Of a stretch of DNA of 64,000 nucleotides, positions 38,544 to 47,675 are shown in pieces (within the stretch, counting starts at the first letter, position 1; every line of letters begins with the position of its first letter). The position numbers and the translations under genes are program-made. The stretch covers positions 1 to 64,000 of the forward strand of contig NZ_CCAT010000064.1 of the NCBI RefSeq assembly GCF_000612845.1. Reading direction: 5' to 3'. A model generated the notes under the pieces. It searched no databases, was not told the origin of the DNA, and was given only the letters and a program-made list of their open reading frames with translations. The DNA is from Clostridium ihumii AP5 (lineage in GTDB: Bacteria; Bacillota; Clostridia; Clostridiales; Clostridiaceae).

Positions 38544-40247
38544 TTAGTTACAAATTCCTTCAAGTTCTATCCACTTAGGTTTGTCGCTATAAAAACCTAT
38601 GTATGTATCTTTTTTCATAATTTTTCCACATTTGAAATATTCATTTAAATTATATTTAAATGTTTCTATATATATATCGTTTGAACTCTCTATAACATTA
38701 TCCTCTAATAATATTTTTTTAATTTCACGTTCTACATTTTTTTCTACACTTTTGTCTAAAAATGTAGGAAGACCTCTTTTTTTATTATAAACTAAATAAT
38801 CGAATTTAATTATGTCCTTTAATAAGGAACTATCCTCTTTTAAAAACTCATTATTAAACTCTAAAAATACCTTGTAATAATCTTGTGATGAAATATTTCT
38901 ATCAAAATATCCCTTTTGTTTGTAAAACTTTGCTAGTGATTCATAAAAATCAAAAGGTGTTTTAAATATATTATGGTTTATAAAATAGTTTATTATGTTA
39001 CTAAATTTTCCGCTATTTAAATATTTATCTACCATATGCTCAATTTCTTTTAAAATTATAAGTTCTTTATAACTTATATCCTTTGTTTTTAAAATTTCAT
39101 ATGGTGGATACTTACTATACTTCATGCCCCAAAAATCTGCATCCATCCTCATTGATGAGCCTTTTAAAAGTTTTAAAAATCCTAGTTGCAATTCATCTGG
39201 TCCTATATTGTAAACATCATTAAATGAATTTTTGAATGAATTAAAATCTTCACCTGGAAGTCCTGCTATTAAATCTAAATGTTGCATTATATTTTTTAAA
39301 CTTTTAAGTTCTTCTACCTTCTCCTTTATCTCACTAAAATTAACATGTCTATTTATATTTCTTAAAATTTCATCATTAGTAGTTTGAACTCCCACTTCAA
39401 ATTGGAATAATCCTTTTTTTGCTTTTGATAATGTTTTTATTGATGCTTCCCTTAAAAGATCCGCTGAAATTTCAAAATGAAATCTAGTTTCATTACCATT
39501 CTCAATAAGATAATTCCATATTTCATTGGCAAACTTTTCATTACAGTTAAATGTTCTATCTACAAATTTTACAAGTCTAACTTTCTTATCTATAAAGTAT
39601 TTAAGTTCTCTTTTTACTCTTTCTATTTCTAAAAACCTTACCCCATGGAACGTTGATGATAAGCAATATTTACAATTAAATGGACACCCCCTAGAAGCTT
39701 CATAATAAACTATCTTATTTTCTAAGTTTTCATCTTCTTCATAAGGAAAAACAATTTCGTTCATATCCATTAGTTTTCTCTTATTTCCATGTTTTATTTC
39801 TGATCCATCTCTAAAATATAATCCATCTACTTTTTCAAATTGAACATTTTTCCCATCTTTCTGTTTTAGTTTTAGTTCAATAAACTCTCTATAAGTTTTC
39901 TCTCCCTCTCCTTCTATAACATAATCTCCTACATAATCCTTTAAAAATTCCTCACTATCATAACTTACTTCTGGACCACCATAAAAAATCTCAATACTTG
40001 GATCTATAGTCTTTATAAGATTTGTAACTCTTTCAATGAATTCAATATTCCAAATATAGCATGAAAAACCTAGAATACTAGGTTCTTTTGCTATTATTTC
40101 AGAAACTACTCTCTCAACATTATCATTGATTGAAAACTCAACATTTTCACATTCATAATTTAAATCTTTTGTATATGCTTTTAAGTATCTTATAGCTAAA
40201 TTGCTATGTATATACTTTGCATTAATACCTACTAATAAAACTTTCAT
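38544..40247 (-). CDS. radical SAM protein with B12-binding domain (DUF4080 type)
   Basis: The 567-residue protein has an N-terminal cobalamin-binding-like Rossmann domain (about 1-125, starting MKVLLVGINAKYIHSNLAIR), then a radical SAM domain with the 4Fe-4S cysteines Cys188, Cys192 and Cys195 (GCPFNCKYC), and a C-terminal region (about 390-567) like DUF4080. The B12 motif DxHxxG is not obvious, so cobalamin binding is uncertain. The substrate is unknown; relatives are often methylases or modify tetrapyrroles, lipids or RNA. It follows a small methyltransferase-like gene by 4 nt and is probably in an operon with it. Confidence 0.85.
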   Translation of the reverse strand: MKVLLVGINAKYIHSNLAIRYLKAYTKDLNYECENVEFSINDNVERVVSEIIAKEPSILGFSCYIWNIEFIERVTNLIKTIDPSIEIFYGGPEVSYDSEEFLKDYVGDYVIEGEGEKTYREFIELKLKQKDGKNVQFEKVDGLYFRDGSEIKHGNKRKLMDMNEIVFPYEEDENLENKIVYYEASRGCPFNCKYCLSSTFHGVRFLEIERVKRELKYFIDKKVRLVKFVDRTFNCNEKFANEIWNYLIENGNETRFHFEISADLLREASIKTLSKAKKGLFQFEVGVQTTNDEILRNINRHVNFSEIKEKVEELKSLKNIMQHLDLIAGLPGEDFNSFKNSFNDVYNIGPDELQLGFLKLLKGSSMRMDADFWGMKYSKYPPYEILKTKDISYKELIILKEIEHMVDKYLNSGKFSNIINYFINHNIFKTPFDFYESLAKFYKQKGYFDRNISSQDYYKVFLEFNNEFLKEDSSLLKDIIKFDYLVYNKKRGLPTFLDKSVEKNVEREIKKILLEDNVIESSNDIYIETFKYNLNEYFKCGKIMKKDTYIGFYSDKPKWIELEGICN

Positions 40248-40251
40248 TAAT

Positions 40252-40752
40252 TTATCTCCTCTTTCTACAAGTTATATGATATATTTCATTACCTACCCTT
40301 GAATATAAGACTTCAAACTTTTTACTCAAAAGTGATATTGTTCTATCTATTGAACTTATTTTTAATAAATTACCATCTTTTATGTTTATTTTCTTTAAAC
40401 TTTTATCTGGCATATAAACTTTTATATTTTTTTCATAAGTTTTCCCCTTTTTCTTTTCAATATCCCAAATATATAAAATTCCATCTCTTTTTAAATATTT
40501 ATACGCTTCTTCTAATATTTGTTCTCTTTCAAATACATTAGCCATTGTACTTAATGAAAAAAATAATACACAATTGTCATACTGCTCACATTCTATTGAA
40601 CATTTCTCATTTTTTTCAACATAATTTATGTCACCATCATTATTTAAATATTTAAAGAGATTATAAATAACACCATAATTATCTTTTCCAATATCTAAAA
40701 TATTTCCACTAAAAATTTGATCTTGCAAATTAATAAAAACTGTATTTTCCAT
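40252..40752 (-). CDS. small methyltransferase-like protein
   Basis: This 166-residue protein has the outline of a class I methyltransferase: a motif-I-like strand GNILDIGKDNYG at 15-26, an acidic strand end INYVEKNEK, a NCVLFFSLSTMANVF block at about 61-75, and EEAYKYLKRDGILYIWDIE at about 81-99, typical of the strand before motif V. The SAM loop is degenerate (GKDNYG in place of GxGxG), so activity is doubtful. It has a good ribosome binding site (GAGGTGAT) and lies 4 nt upstream of the radical SAM gene, suggesting a shared task. Confidence 0.6.
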   Translation of the reverse strand: MENTVFINLQDQIFSGNILDIGKDNYGVIYNLFKYLNNDGDINYVEKNEKCSIECEQYDNCVLFFSLSTMANVFEREQILEEAYKYLKRDGILYIWDIEKKKGKTYEKNIKVYMPDKSLKKINIKDGNLLKISSIDRTISLLSKKFEVLYSRVGNEIYHITCRKRR

Positions 40753-41142
40753 AAATGATCACCTCATATTCTAATATACTTATAATATTTCTATGAATGG
40801 TATTTTTTTCCTTCCTTTTTATGGTAAAATATATTCTTATTATAAAAGGTGGCATAACTTTAGTTATCCACCTTAACATGTAAGAATTTTATAATCATGA
40901 ACTTTACTATCTTTTAATTGGAATAGCTTATTATATATTATCACAACTTTATATTATATAATAATCAATAGATTTTTCAAATAATAGTTTTTATTTACAT
41001 AATTTTTTCCATATGCATAAAAGAGTTATTTGAAATTAAACTAATAATGAAATTTCAAATAAACTCTTTTACTTCATATTTATTAAATATTATTATTTTT
41101 TCTAAGTATAAATTTTAAACTTTATTACAATTTAAATGAATA
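40753..41142. other. gap with two hairpins
   Basis: No gene is seen. A stem AAGGTGGCATAACT / AGTTATCCACCTT with one bulge spans about 40847-40874, flanked by a 7-bp ATTCTTA/TAAGAAT pairing. On the plus strand an extended -10 (TGGTAAAAT at 40822-40830) lies just before it, so a small RNA is possible. The second hairpin at 41019-41070 pairs AAAAGAGTTATTTGAAATT with its near-perfect complement and may terminate the beta-propeller gene. Confidence 0.4.
41019..41070 (-). terminator. possible terminator of the beta-propeller gene
   Basis: AAAAGAGTTATTTGAAATT (41019-41037) pairs with AATTTCAAATAAACTCTTTT (41051-41070) with one bulge. It lies 73 nt after the stop codon. The following T tract is weak. 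Confidence 0.5.
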
Positions 41143-42459
41143 CTATTTACATTTTATATTCTTATTTTTTATAAAAATAACTATGATAACTACAGCAACT
41201 GTTATTATAAGTGTAGCTATATATCCCCAAAATCTATTTACATTGAGTGCATTCATTTCTTCATTTTCTTTCTTTATTTCATATATATTACCTTGTGAAG
41301 ATTCTAAAATTTTTAGCCCATCTTTACTAAACTTAATACTTTTAATATCTGACTTATTTCCTAAACTAACAAACTTTTTAGGAGATTTCTGAACTCCACT
41401 ACTATATATAATTTTTTCTACACTATCATAAAAAAACATATCATCCTTTTCACCTAACTTACCCTCTTTATCAATTGCAATATTTTTTAGAGCACTTACT
41501 TTATCATGTTGATATACTGGCGCTTCAATTTTTGTTCTTGGATGTTTTTGCAAAACAAAATTTTGAGTTTTTCCACCTTCATCTTGGAACCTAGGTGAGT
41601 TTATAGGGTCACCGCCTGAATAATCAGGGAATCCATACCATTCACTTTTATTAATTTCATAAATATAATCCACATCATTCTTCACAGGCCTCTCGCCTCT
41701 ATCTTCCATACCTCCAACTATTGCATATAGTTTTTCTTTGCTTGAAAAATCAAAGCCAGTTATATTTCTTATTCCCCATGCAAAAGTTTCATATGCTTTA
41801 CTTTCTATGTTATAAATTAAAACACTAGAATTTCCTATTTCATCTTTTTCTATAATTTGATCTTTAAAACTCTCTTTTCCCTTTTCTCTAAATGCACCTG
41901 TATTATATTCTCCAAAATTAGTTCCATTTAAAATTAACTTTTGTGAACTATGATCTCTCTCCATAGGATACTCTTTTATCCACTCATTATCATTTCCTAC
42001 AACACCTGAATTTGTAGCTGCACCTATGGATATAAAAATATATTTATCTTTTATTTTTATATCCATATCAGTATAATCCCCTACATTAGGTATTTCAGTT
42101 ACACATTCTTCTGTTTCTTTTGTTAAATTGTTAAATGCCATTATCTTTCCTTTTGATGCAAAATATATAATATCATCTTTATAATCTATGCTAGTTATAT
42201 CTAAATTATTATCTGAAAACAATTTATAACTTTTACCATTTTCCTCAATTATTATAATTTTATTTTTAAATGCTATGTAAAAATTGTTTTTTTCATCTTC
42301 TACAAAATCTCTTGCACCACTTAATCCTTTAAACTTTAAATTAATTTTAATGTTATCTTTTTCTTTTGCAACACCATATCCTGTTTTATTTATATTTATA
42401 AAAACAAAACTTAAAATCATAAGTGATATAAGCATTATAAACCCTAATTTTTTTTTCAT
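41143..42459 (-). CDS. membrane-anchored beta-propeller protein (sugar-dehydrogenase-like)
   Basis: The 438-residue protein has an N-terminal hydrophobic segment (about 5-22), a large outer domain and a C-terminal membrane segment (about 413-432) ending in a basic tail, so both ends are membrane-bound or the N-terminus is a signal peptide. The body resembles the glucose/sorbosone dehydrogenase six-blade propeller: SIGAATNSGV, AWGIRNITGFDF, EDRGERPVKNDVDYIYEI and WYGFPDYSGGDP match that family's fingerprints. PQQ-type chemistry is unlikely in a strict anaerobe, so the role is unknown. I moved the start to the ATG at 42459 with GAGGTGAG; an upstream ATG has no binding site. Confidence 0.75.
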   Translation of the reverse strand: MKKKLGFIMLISLMILSFVFININKTGYGVAKEKDNIKINLKFKGLSGARDFVEDEKNNFYIAFKNKIIIIEENGKSYKLFSDNNLDITSIDYKDDIIYFASKGKIMAFNNLTKETEECVTEIPNVGDYTDMDIKIKDKYIFISIGAATNSGVVGNDNEWIKEYPMERDHSSQKLILNGTNFGEYNTGAFREKGKESFKDQIIEKDEIGNSSVLIYNIESKAYETFAWGIRNITGFDFSSKEKLYAIVGGMEDRGERPVKNDVDYIYEINKSEWYGFPDYSGGDPINSPRFQDEGGKTQNFVLQKHPRTKIEAPVYQHDKVSALKNIAIDKEGKLGEKDDMFFYDSVEKIIYSSGVQKSPKKFVSLGNKSDIKSIKFSKDGLKILESSQGNIYEIKKENEEMNALNVNRFWGYIATLIITVAVVIIVIFIKNKNIKCK

Positions 42460-42737
42460 AAACTCACCTCTACTTTTATATTTCAGTTTATATATACTAT
42501 TTCTATTCATGTTAAATTACATTTATTTCAATTTTTAACAACTTTAAGTTATTAAAATTATTATTAAACTTAATAATAATATAACAACAATTAATATAAA
42601 AACTATTTACTATTTTCACATTAATTGTTATTATGTTTAAGTTGAGAAAAATTTTTATTGTAAAATAATCCTCATGTAAACTTATACATAAGGATTTATA
42701 CATAATTAAAAAATCATTTTGAAGGAGGACTTTTCTT

Positions 42738-43853
42738 ATGAAAGATCCAAGAATTGCTACATTAGCAAAAAATTTAATCAATTATTCATGTCAATTAAAG
42801 CAAGGTGAAAAAGTTCTTATTGAATGTGTAGGACTACAAACTCAACTTGTTAATGAATTAGTTAAAGAAGCTTACAATGTTGGTGCTCATCCTTTTGTCA
42901 GCATAAAAGATAATGAAGTTGAAAGAGCTTTACTTTCAGGTTGTAATGAAGAACAAATGAAATTAAGAGCAAAAATAGATGCTGAAAGAATGGCTGAAAT
43001 GGATGCATATATTGGTATAAGAGCTGGTAATAACTTAACTGAGTTATCAGATGTTCCAAGTGAAAAAATGGGTATATATTCAAAAGAATATATGATGCCT
43101 GTACATATGGATATAAGAGTTCCAAAAACTAGATGGGTAGTTTTAAGATATCCTAACCATTCTATGGCACAAGCTGCTGATATGAGCACTGAATCATTTG
43201 AAGATTTCTATTTTAATGTATGTAATCTTGACTACGGAAAAATGTCAAAAGCAATGGATCCATTAGTTAATCTTTTAGAAAAAACTGATAAAGTTCACTT
43301 AAAAGGTGAAGGCACTGACTTAACATTCTCAATTAAGGATATTCCTGTTGTTAAATGTGCTGGAGAAATGAATATTCCTGACGGTGAAGTTTATACTGCA
43401 CCTGTTAAAGATTCAGTTAACGGATATATAACATACAATATTCCTGCTGTATACCAAGGATATACTTTTGAAAACATAAAACTTGAATTTAAAGATGGAA
43501 AAATAATAAATGCAACTGCTAATAATACTCAAAAAATAAACGATGTATTTAATACTGATGAAGGTGCTAGATATGTAGGTGAATTTGCAATTGGAGTTAA
43601 CCCTTATATTTTAAATGGTATGAAAGATACTCTATTTGATGAAAAAATAGCAGGCTCTATCCACTTTACTCCTGGAAATGCATATGATACTGCATTCAAT
43701 GGAAATACATCTTCAATTCACTGGGATTTAGTTTATGTTCAAAGACCTGAATTTGGTGGTGGAGAAATTTACTTTGATGATGTGTTAGTAAGAAAAGATG
43801 GTTTATTTGTACTTGATGAATTAAAAGTATTAAATCCTGAAAACTTAAAATAG
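42738..43853 (+). CDS. M29 family aminopeptidase
   Basis: A cytosolic 371-residue metallo-aminopeptidase of the AmpS/aminopeptidase T family. Blocks seen in order include LKQGEKVLIECVG near 19-31, KGEGTDLTFSIKDIP, GEVYTAPVKDSVNG, YVGEFAIGVNP and SSIHWDLVY; these hold the Glu, His and Asp metal ligands of the family. Length is slightly shorter than the roughly 410 residues of the Bacillus/Thermus enzymes but motifs are complete. GAAGGAGG gives strong initiation. It is a single gene with a bidirectional terminator. Confidence 0.92.
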   Translation: MKDPRIATLAKNLINYSCQLKQGEKVLIECVGLQTQLVNELVKEAYNVGAHPFVSIKDNEVERALLSGCNEEQMKLRAKIDAERMAEMDAYIGIRAGNNLTELSDVPSEKMGIYSKEYMMPVHMDIRVPKTRWVVLRYPNHSMAQAADMSTESFEDFYFNVCNLDYGKMSKAMDPLVNLLEKTDKVHLKGEGTDLTFSIKDIPVVKCAGEMNIPDGEVYTAPVKDSVNGYITYNIPAVYQGYTFENIKLEFKDGKIINATANNTQKINDVFNTDEGARYVGEFAIGVNPYILNGMKDTLFDEKIAGSIHFTPGNAYDTAFNGNTSSIHWDLVYVQRPEFGGGEIYFDDVLVRKDGLFVLDELKVLNPENLK

Positions 43854-43863
43854 CAATATTAAT

Positions 43864-43912
43864 AAAAACTATTGTTTATATAGCTTATGTTGTATAAACA
43901 ATAGTTTTTTTA
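43864..43912. terminator. bidirectional terminator between M29 and MATE genes
   Basis: AAAAACTATTGTTTATA (43864-43880) pairs perfectly with TATAAACAATAGTTTTT (43893-43909), followed by more T. Confidence 0.92.
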
Positions 43913-43920
43913 TTTATTAT

Positions 43921-45294
43921 CTAATTTGCTTCTAAATTCTCTGGAACATTTCCTAGCGTCTTTTTATAGAATATGAAAAAGCATGTTATTGTTGTTAATG
44001 CAGCTGTTATATCTGCAATTGGTTCCGCAAGTAAAACACCTTGCAATTTATTTTCAATAAACATAGGTAATATAAATATTAGTGGAATCAATAAAACAAT
44101 TTTTCTTAAAAGTGCTAAAATTAAAGACACTTTTGCTTGTCCTAATGCTAAAAATGTTTGTTGACATGCTATTTGCGCACCAAACAAGAATATTCCACCA
44201 AAGAATATCTTTATACTCCATGATGTTATTTCAACAAGTTCTGGTTTATTATTAAATATACCTACAAATACTTGTGGGAAAAACATAAGTCCACACCACA
44301 TAAATACTGTATATATCATGCAACTTTTTAAAAGTAATTTAAATGTAGACTTAACCCTTTCTAATTGTTTTGCTCCAAAGTTATAACTTATTATAGGTTG
44401 AGCTCCCTGTGTAAGCCCCATAAGTGGCAACATTACAATTTGCATTATACTACTCATTATAGTCATTGCCCCTACCGCTAAATCTCCTCCATACATTTGA
44501 AGTTTATTGTTTAATGATATTAAAACTAAGCTTTCAGTTGCTTGCATTATAAATGGTGATATACCTAATGCCATAATAGGCATTACAACTTTTAGACTTG
44601 GTAATATATATTTTTTTCTAATTTTTAATACGCTCTTTTTCCCAAATAAGAATATAACAACCCAAGCTGCTGAAACAAACTGTGCTGTTATAGTCGCTAT
44701 TGCTGCTCCTTTAACCCCTAAACCAAATCCAAATATAAATATAGGGTCTAACACTATATTTATAACAGCTCCAATTAAAACTGTTATCATTCCTGTTTTT
44801 GCAAATCCCTGTGTATTTATAAAAGGGTTCATGCCTAAAGCAATTTGCACAAACAAAGTTCCTATTAAATATATATTTAAATAATCTTTTGCAAATCCTA
44901 TAGTAGATTCACTTGCTCCAAAAGCCCAAAGTATAGGCTCACTAAAAATCAAAAATACTCCTGTTAAAATTATAGCTATAATTATAAGAGTAGAAAAACT
45001 ATTACTTAATATTTTCTCTGCCCCATCATTATCTTTCTCACCCATTTTTATAGCTACAAGTGGTGCTCCACCCATACCAATAAGTGCTGCAAAGGCAGAA
45101 ATTATCATTATTATAGGAAATGCCACTCCTACTCCAGCCATAGCTAAATCTCCATTAGCCATTCTCCCTATAAAAATTCGGTCAACTATGTTATATAAAA
45201 CATTTACTATCTGCGCTATAATTGCCGGTGTCGCTAATTTTAACAATAGTTTTCCTACACTATCATTTCCTAAATCCACATTATTATTAGACAC
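43921..45294 (-). CDS. MATE family multidrug/sodium antiporter
   Basis: A 457-residue membrane protein with about twelve membrane helices in two similar halves; each half starts with a MATE signature (LATPAIIAQIVNVLYNIVDR near 20 and VVMPIMALGISPFIMQATES in the second half). GLTQGAQPIISYNFGAKQ is a conserved MATE block. Such pumps export cationic compounds in exchange for Na+ or H+; the substrate cannot be read from sequence. I prefer the GTG at 45294, with GGGAG at good spacing, over the ATG pair at 45312, which has none. It is single and divergent from the repeat and spoVB. Confidence 0.9.
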   Translation of the reverse strand: MSNNNVDLGNDSVGKLLLKLATPAIIAQIVNVLYNIVDRIFIGRMANGDLAMAGVGVAFPIIMIISAFAALIGMGGAPLVAIKMGEKDNDGAEKILSNSFSTLIIIAIILTGVFLIFSEPILWAFGASESTIGFAKDYLNIYLIGTLFVQIALGMNPFINTQGFAKTGMITVLIGAVINIVLDPIFIFGFGLGVKGAAIATITAQFVSAAWVVIFLFGKKSVLKIRKKYILPSLKVVMPIMALGISPFIMQATESLVLISLNNKLQMYGGDLAVGAMTIMSSIMQIVMLPLMGLTQGAQPIISYNFGAKQLERVKSTFKLLLKSCMIYTVFMWCGLMFFPQVFVGIFNNKPELVEITSWSIKIFFGGIFLFGAQIACQQTFLALGQAKVSLILALLRKIVLLIPLIFILPMFIENKLQGVLLAEPIADITAALTTITCFFIFYKKTLGNVPENLEAN

Positions 45295-45531
45295 ATTAAT
45301 CGCTCCCATCATTTTATGAATATCAATTCATTTAATATATATCTATATATTACTACATTTTGATTGAATTATAAATATATTTTATCTAAATAATTTCTAT
45401 TGACCAATTATCTAATTATAAGCAAACTTCATATGATTTATTTTTTTATTTTATTTATTAACATTTTGAATAAATATCTATCTCACATCATAACTATTAT
45501 AAGACACAATATAATTTTAATTATTAAATAC

Positions 45532-45889
45532 TATAGGGTTCCAAGTTTGAATTTTAAATAACATCTTTATCAAATGATATTATTAAGCTTACAGTTTATT
45601 TCTGTTTTTATATTTGGAACCAAGTAAGAATTAAGAGTGAAAAGTGAAAAGTTATGGTATATATTACTCACTTCGTTCCTACTATCTAGAAATAAAAATG
45701 CTTAAAAACTACGTTTTTATATTGTTTTCAATTAATTTACTTAGTAAATTTAATAAAAAATCATTATTTAAAATTGGAAGTCCAATTTTTGCATTCACTT
45801 TCAATTTTCAATTTTCCATTTTCAATTAAATTAATTAGAATTCTCAACTGAAACATAAATAACTTAAAGTTTAGACTTGTATTCCTATA
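45532..45889 (+). repeat. MITE-like dispersed repeat, copy B
   Basis: This copy begins CTATAGGGTTCCAAGTTTGA and ends ACTTGTATTCCTATA. Reading the end in reverse complement gives TATAGGAATACAAGTCTAAA, an imperfect inverted copy of the start (about 28 bp). It aligns with copy A at both flanks. The central part (45640-45720) differs and includes a TAGAAATAAAAATG... AAAACTACGTTTTTA region. No ORF of note is present. It lies in the 790-bp gap between the MATE gene and the SpoVB-like gene. Confidence 0.65.
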
Positions 45890-46098
45890 TATGTAAACAA
45901 TCTAATGTTTTAGTTTTCTTTCCTTAAAAATTATGAGTTAAAGTTTAACTATTATTAGCATAGGCTTTAAAATGAACAATTTGCTCTTTTAAATGAATTT
46001 TTTTGATAAGTATAAGTATTTTATTTATTGCTAATTAAAATATATATAGAAATAAACATATATGAGTTTTAGGAATTTTTTATATTGGAGGTTTTTTT

Positions 46099-47628
46099 AT
46101 GGGTAGTGATAATTTTTATAGAGATACTTTTGTTTTAACTATTTCAAATCTTACAATGGCTATTATTAGATTTATTTTTTCAATTATTCTATCGGACAAG
46201 CTCGGTCCTGAAGGTGTTGGACTTTATGGTCTTATAATGCCTATATATGATTTATTTTGTTGTCTAGTTTGTGGTGGTATAGTAGCTGCAATTTCTAAAG
46301 AAGTTTCATCTTATCATGGGACAGGCTCTTACAAAAATATGAATAAAAGTGTGAGATATAATTTTGCTTTTCTATTACTTTGGTCTATCTTTGTTACTGT
46401 TATTATGTTTATTTCTGCACCTTTAATAACTAAATATGTTATTAAAGACCCTAGAACTCTTTATTCACTTTGGATATTATGTCCTGCTATAATTTTCATT
46501 GCACTTTCATCTATCCTTAAAGGATATTTTTTTGGTGTAATGGAGGTAAATACTCCTGCAATAATAGATATAGTGGAAAAAGCACTGAGATTATTCATAA
46601 CTTTAAGTCTTATAGATTTGCTTCTACTTAAAGATATAACAACTACAGTAACTGCTACTTATGCCTCATTCACTATTGGAGAATTTGTAAGCTTTGTGCT
46701 TTTATATATCTTCTTTAAAAGAAGCTCTAAGAAATTTACTGAAGCAAAATCTAAAGATAAAGAAACAGAAAATGGGGCTCAACTTTTATATAATTCTTTT
46801 AAAACGGCATTTCCACTAGCTGTAAACGGATTTTTAACAACAGCAATAACTAGTGCTTCTACTTTATTAATCCCAAGAAGATTAATAGTCAGTGGTATGA
46901 CCTATAATATGGCATTAGAATCAATAGGAAAATTTTCAGGTATGGCTCTTACAATAATATTTTTTCCACTAGTTATAGTAAATTCTATGGCTACAATATT
47001 AGTTCCTGATATTTCACAAAGTCTTACAAAAAAAGATTATAAAAGTATAGGTATAAGAGTAAATGAAGTAATTAAAATGTGTTTTATCCTAGGTGTTAGT
47101 ATAATGATTATTTGTTTCATGATTCCTGACAATTTGGGTCTTCTCTTTTATAAAAGAAATGATTTAAGTTCATTTATAAAGTCTGCGGCAATTTCTGTTC
47201 CATTTCTTTATGCATCAAGTTGTACATATGGAATATTAAATGGCCTTGGTAAACAAAAGAAAATCCTTATAAATTCAATACTTACTTCAGTTATAGAACT
47301 TGTTATTATGTATTTTTTAATGGCTATTCCAAAGATTAATATCTATGGATTTGCTATAGGTCTATTTGTATCATCACTTCTAGGTTTTATACTTAATCTA
47401 ATTGAAATAAATAAAACAGTTAAGTTATCTATTAACCTTTATGAAATATTAGTTATAACTGCTCTTTCTTTAATATGTATATTTACTATAAAAATTTTAA
47501 ATGCAACAATATCAAATGATAATTTTCTAATTAAAAATATTATTTTATTTGCCATTAGTTTCGTATTGTTTTTCGGTTCAATTTTCACTATAAGAAAAAC
47601 ATCTACTAATTCTAATGTCTATTACTAA
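46099..47628 (+). CDS. MVF/SpoVB-like polysaccharide or lipid flippase
   Basis: A 509-residue protein with about fourteen membrane helices of the MOP (MVF) flippase superfamily. DKLGPEGVGLYGLIMPIYDL near 36-55 and the block PLAVNGFLTTAITSASTLLIP match the stage V sporulation protein B family. SpoVB in Bacillus is needed for spore cortex synthesis, probably moving lipid-linked peptidoglycan precursor. A role in sporulation is therefore inferred. GGAGG lies upstream. It is convergent with a second flippase gene, with one palindromic terminator between them. Confidence 0.85.
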   Translation: MGSDNFYRDTFVLTISNLTMAIIRFIFSIILSDKLGPEGVGLYGLIMPIYDLFCCLVCGGIVAAISKEVSSYHGTGSYKNMNKSVRYNFAFLLLWSIFVTVIMFISAPLITKYVIKDPRTLYSLWILCPAIIFIALSSILKGYFFGVMEVNTPAIIDIVEKALRLFITLSLIDLLLLKDITTTVTATYASFTIGEFVSFVLLYIFFKRSSKKFTEAKSKDKETENGAQLLYNSFKTAFPLAVNGFLTTAITSASTLLIPRRLIVSGMTYNMALESIGKFSGMALTIIFFPLVIVNSMATILVPDISQSLTKKDYKSIGIRVNEVIKMCFILGVSIMIICFMIPDNLGLLFYKRNDLSSFIKSAAISVPFLYASSCTYGILNGLGKQKKILINSILTSVIELVIMYFLMAIPKINIYGFAIGLFVSSLLGFILNLIEINKTVKLSINLYEILVITALSLICIFTIKILNATISNDNFLIKNIILFAISFVLFFGSIFTIRKTSTNSNVYY

Positions 47629-47638
47629 TTTTTTTACG

Positions 47639-47673
47639 AAAAAAACTATGAAATTTAAATTTCATAGTTTTTT
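47639..47673. terminator. bidirectional terminator between the two flippase genes
   Basis: AAAAAACTATGAAATTT and AAATTTCATAGTTTTTT form a continuous 34-bp palindrome, with T runs either side. Confidence 0.9.
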
Positions 47674-47675
47674 GT

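Noticed and set aside
42512-42781. Minus-strand frame overlapping the start of the M29 aminopeptidase gene
   Set aside because: It covers the strong GAAGGAGG site and first codons of a clear gene, and its composition is that of AT-rich noncoding DNA.
45644-45829. 61-codon frame inside repeat copy B
   Set aside because: Its codons come from the repeat's AT-rich body; copy A does not keep the frame, and no ribosome site precedes it.
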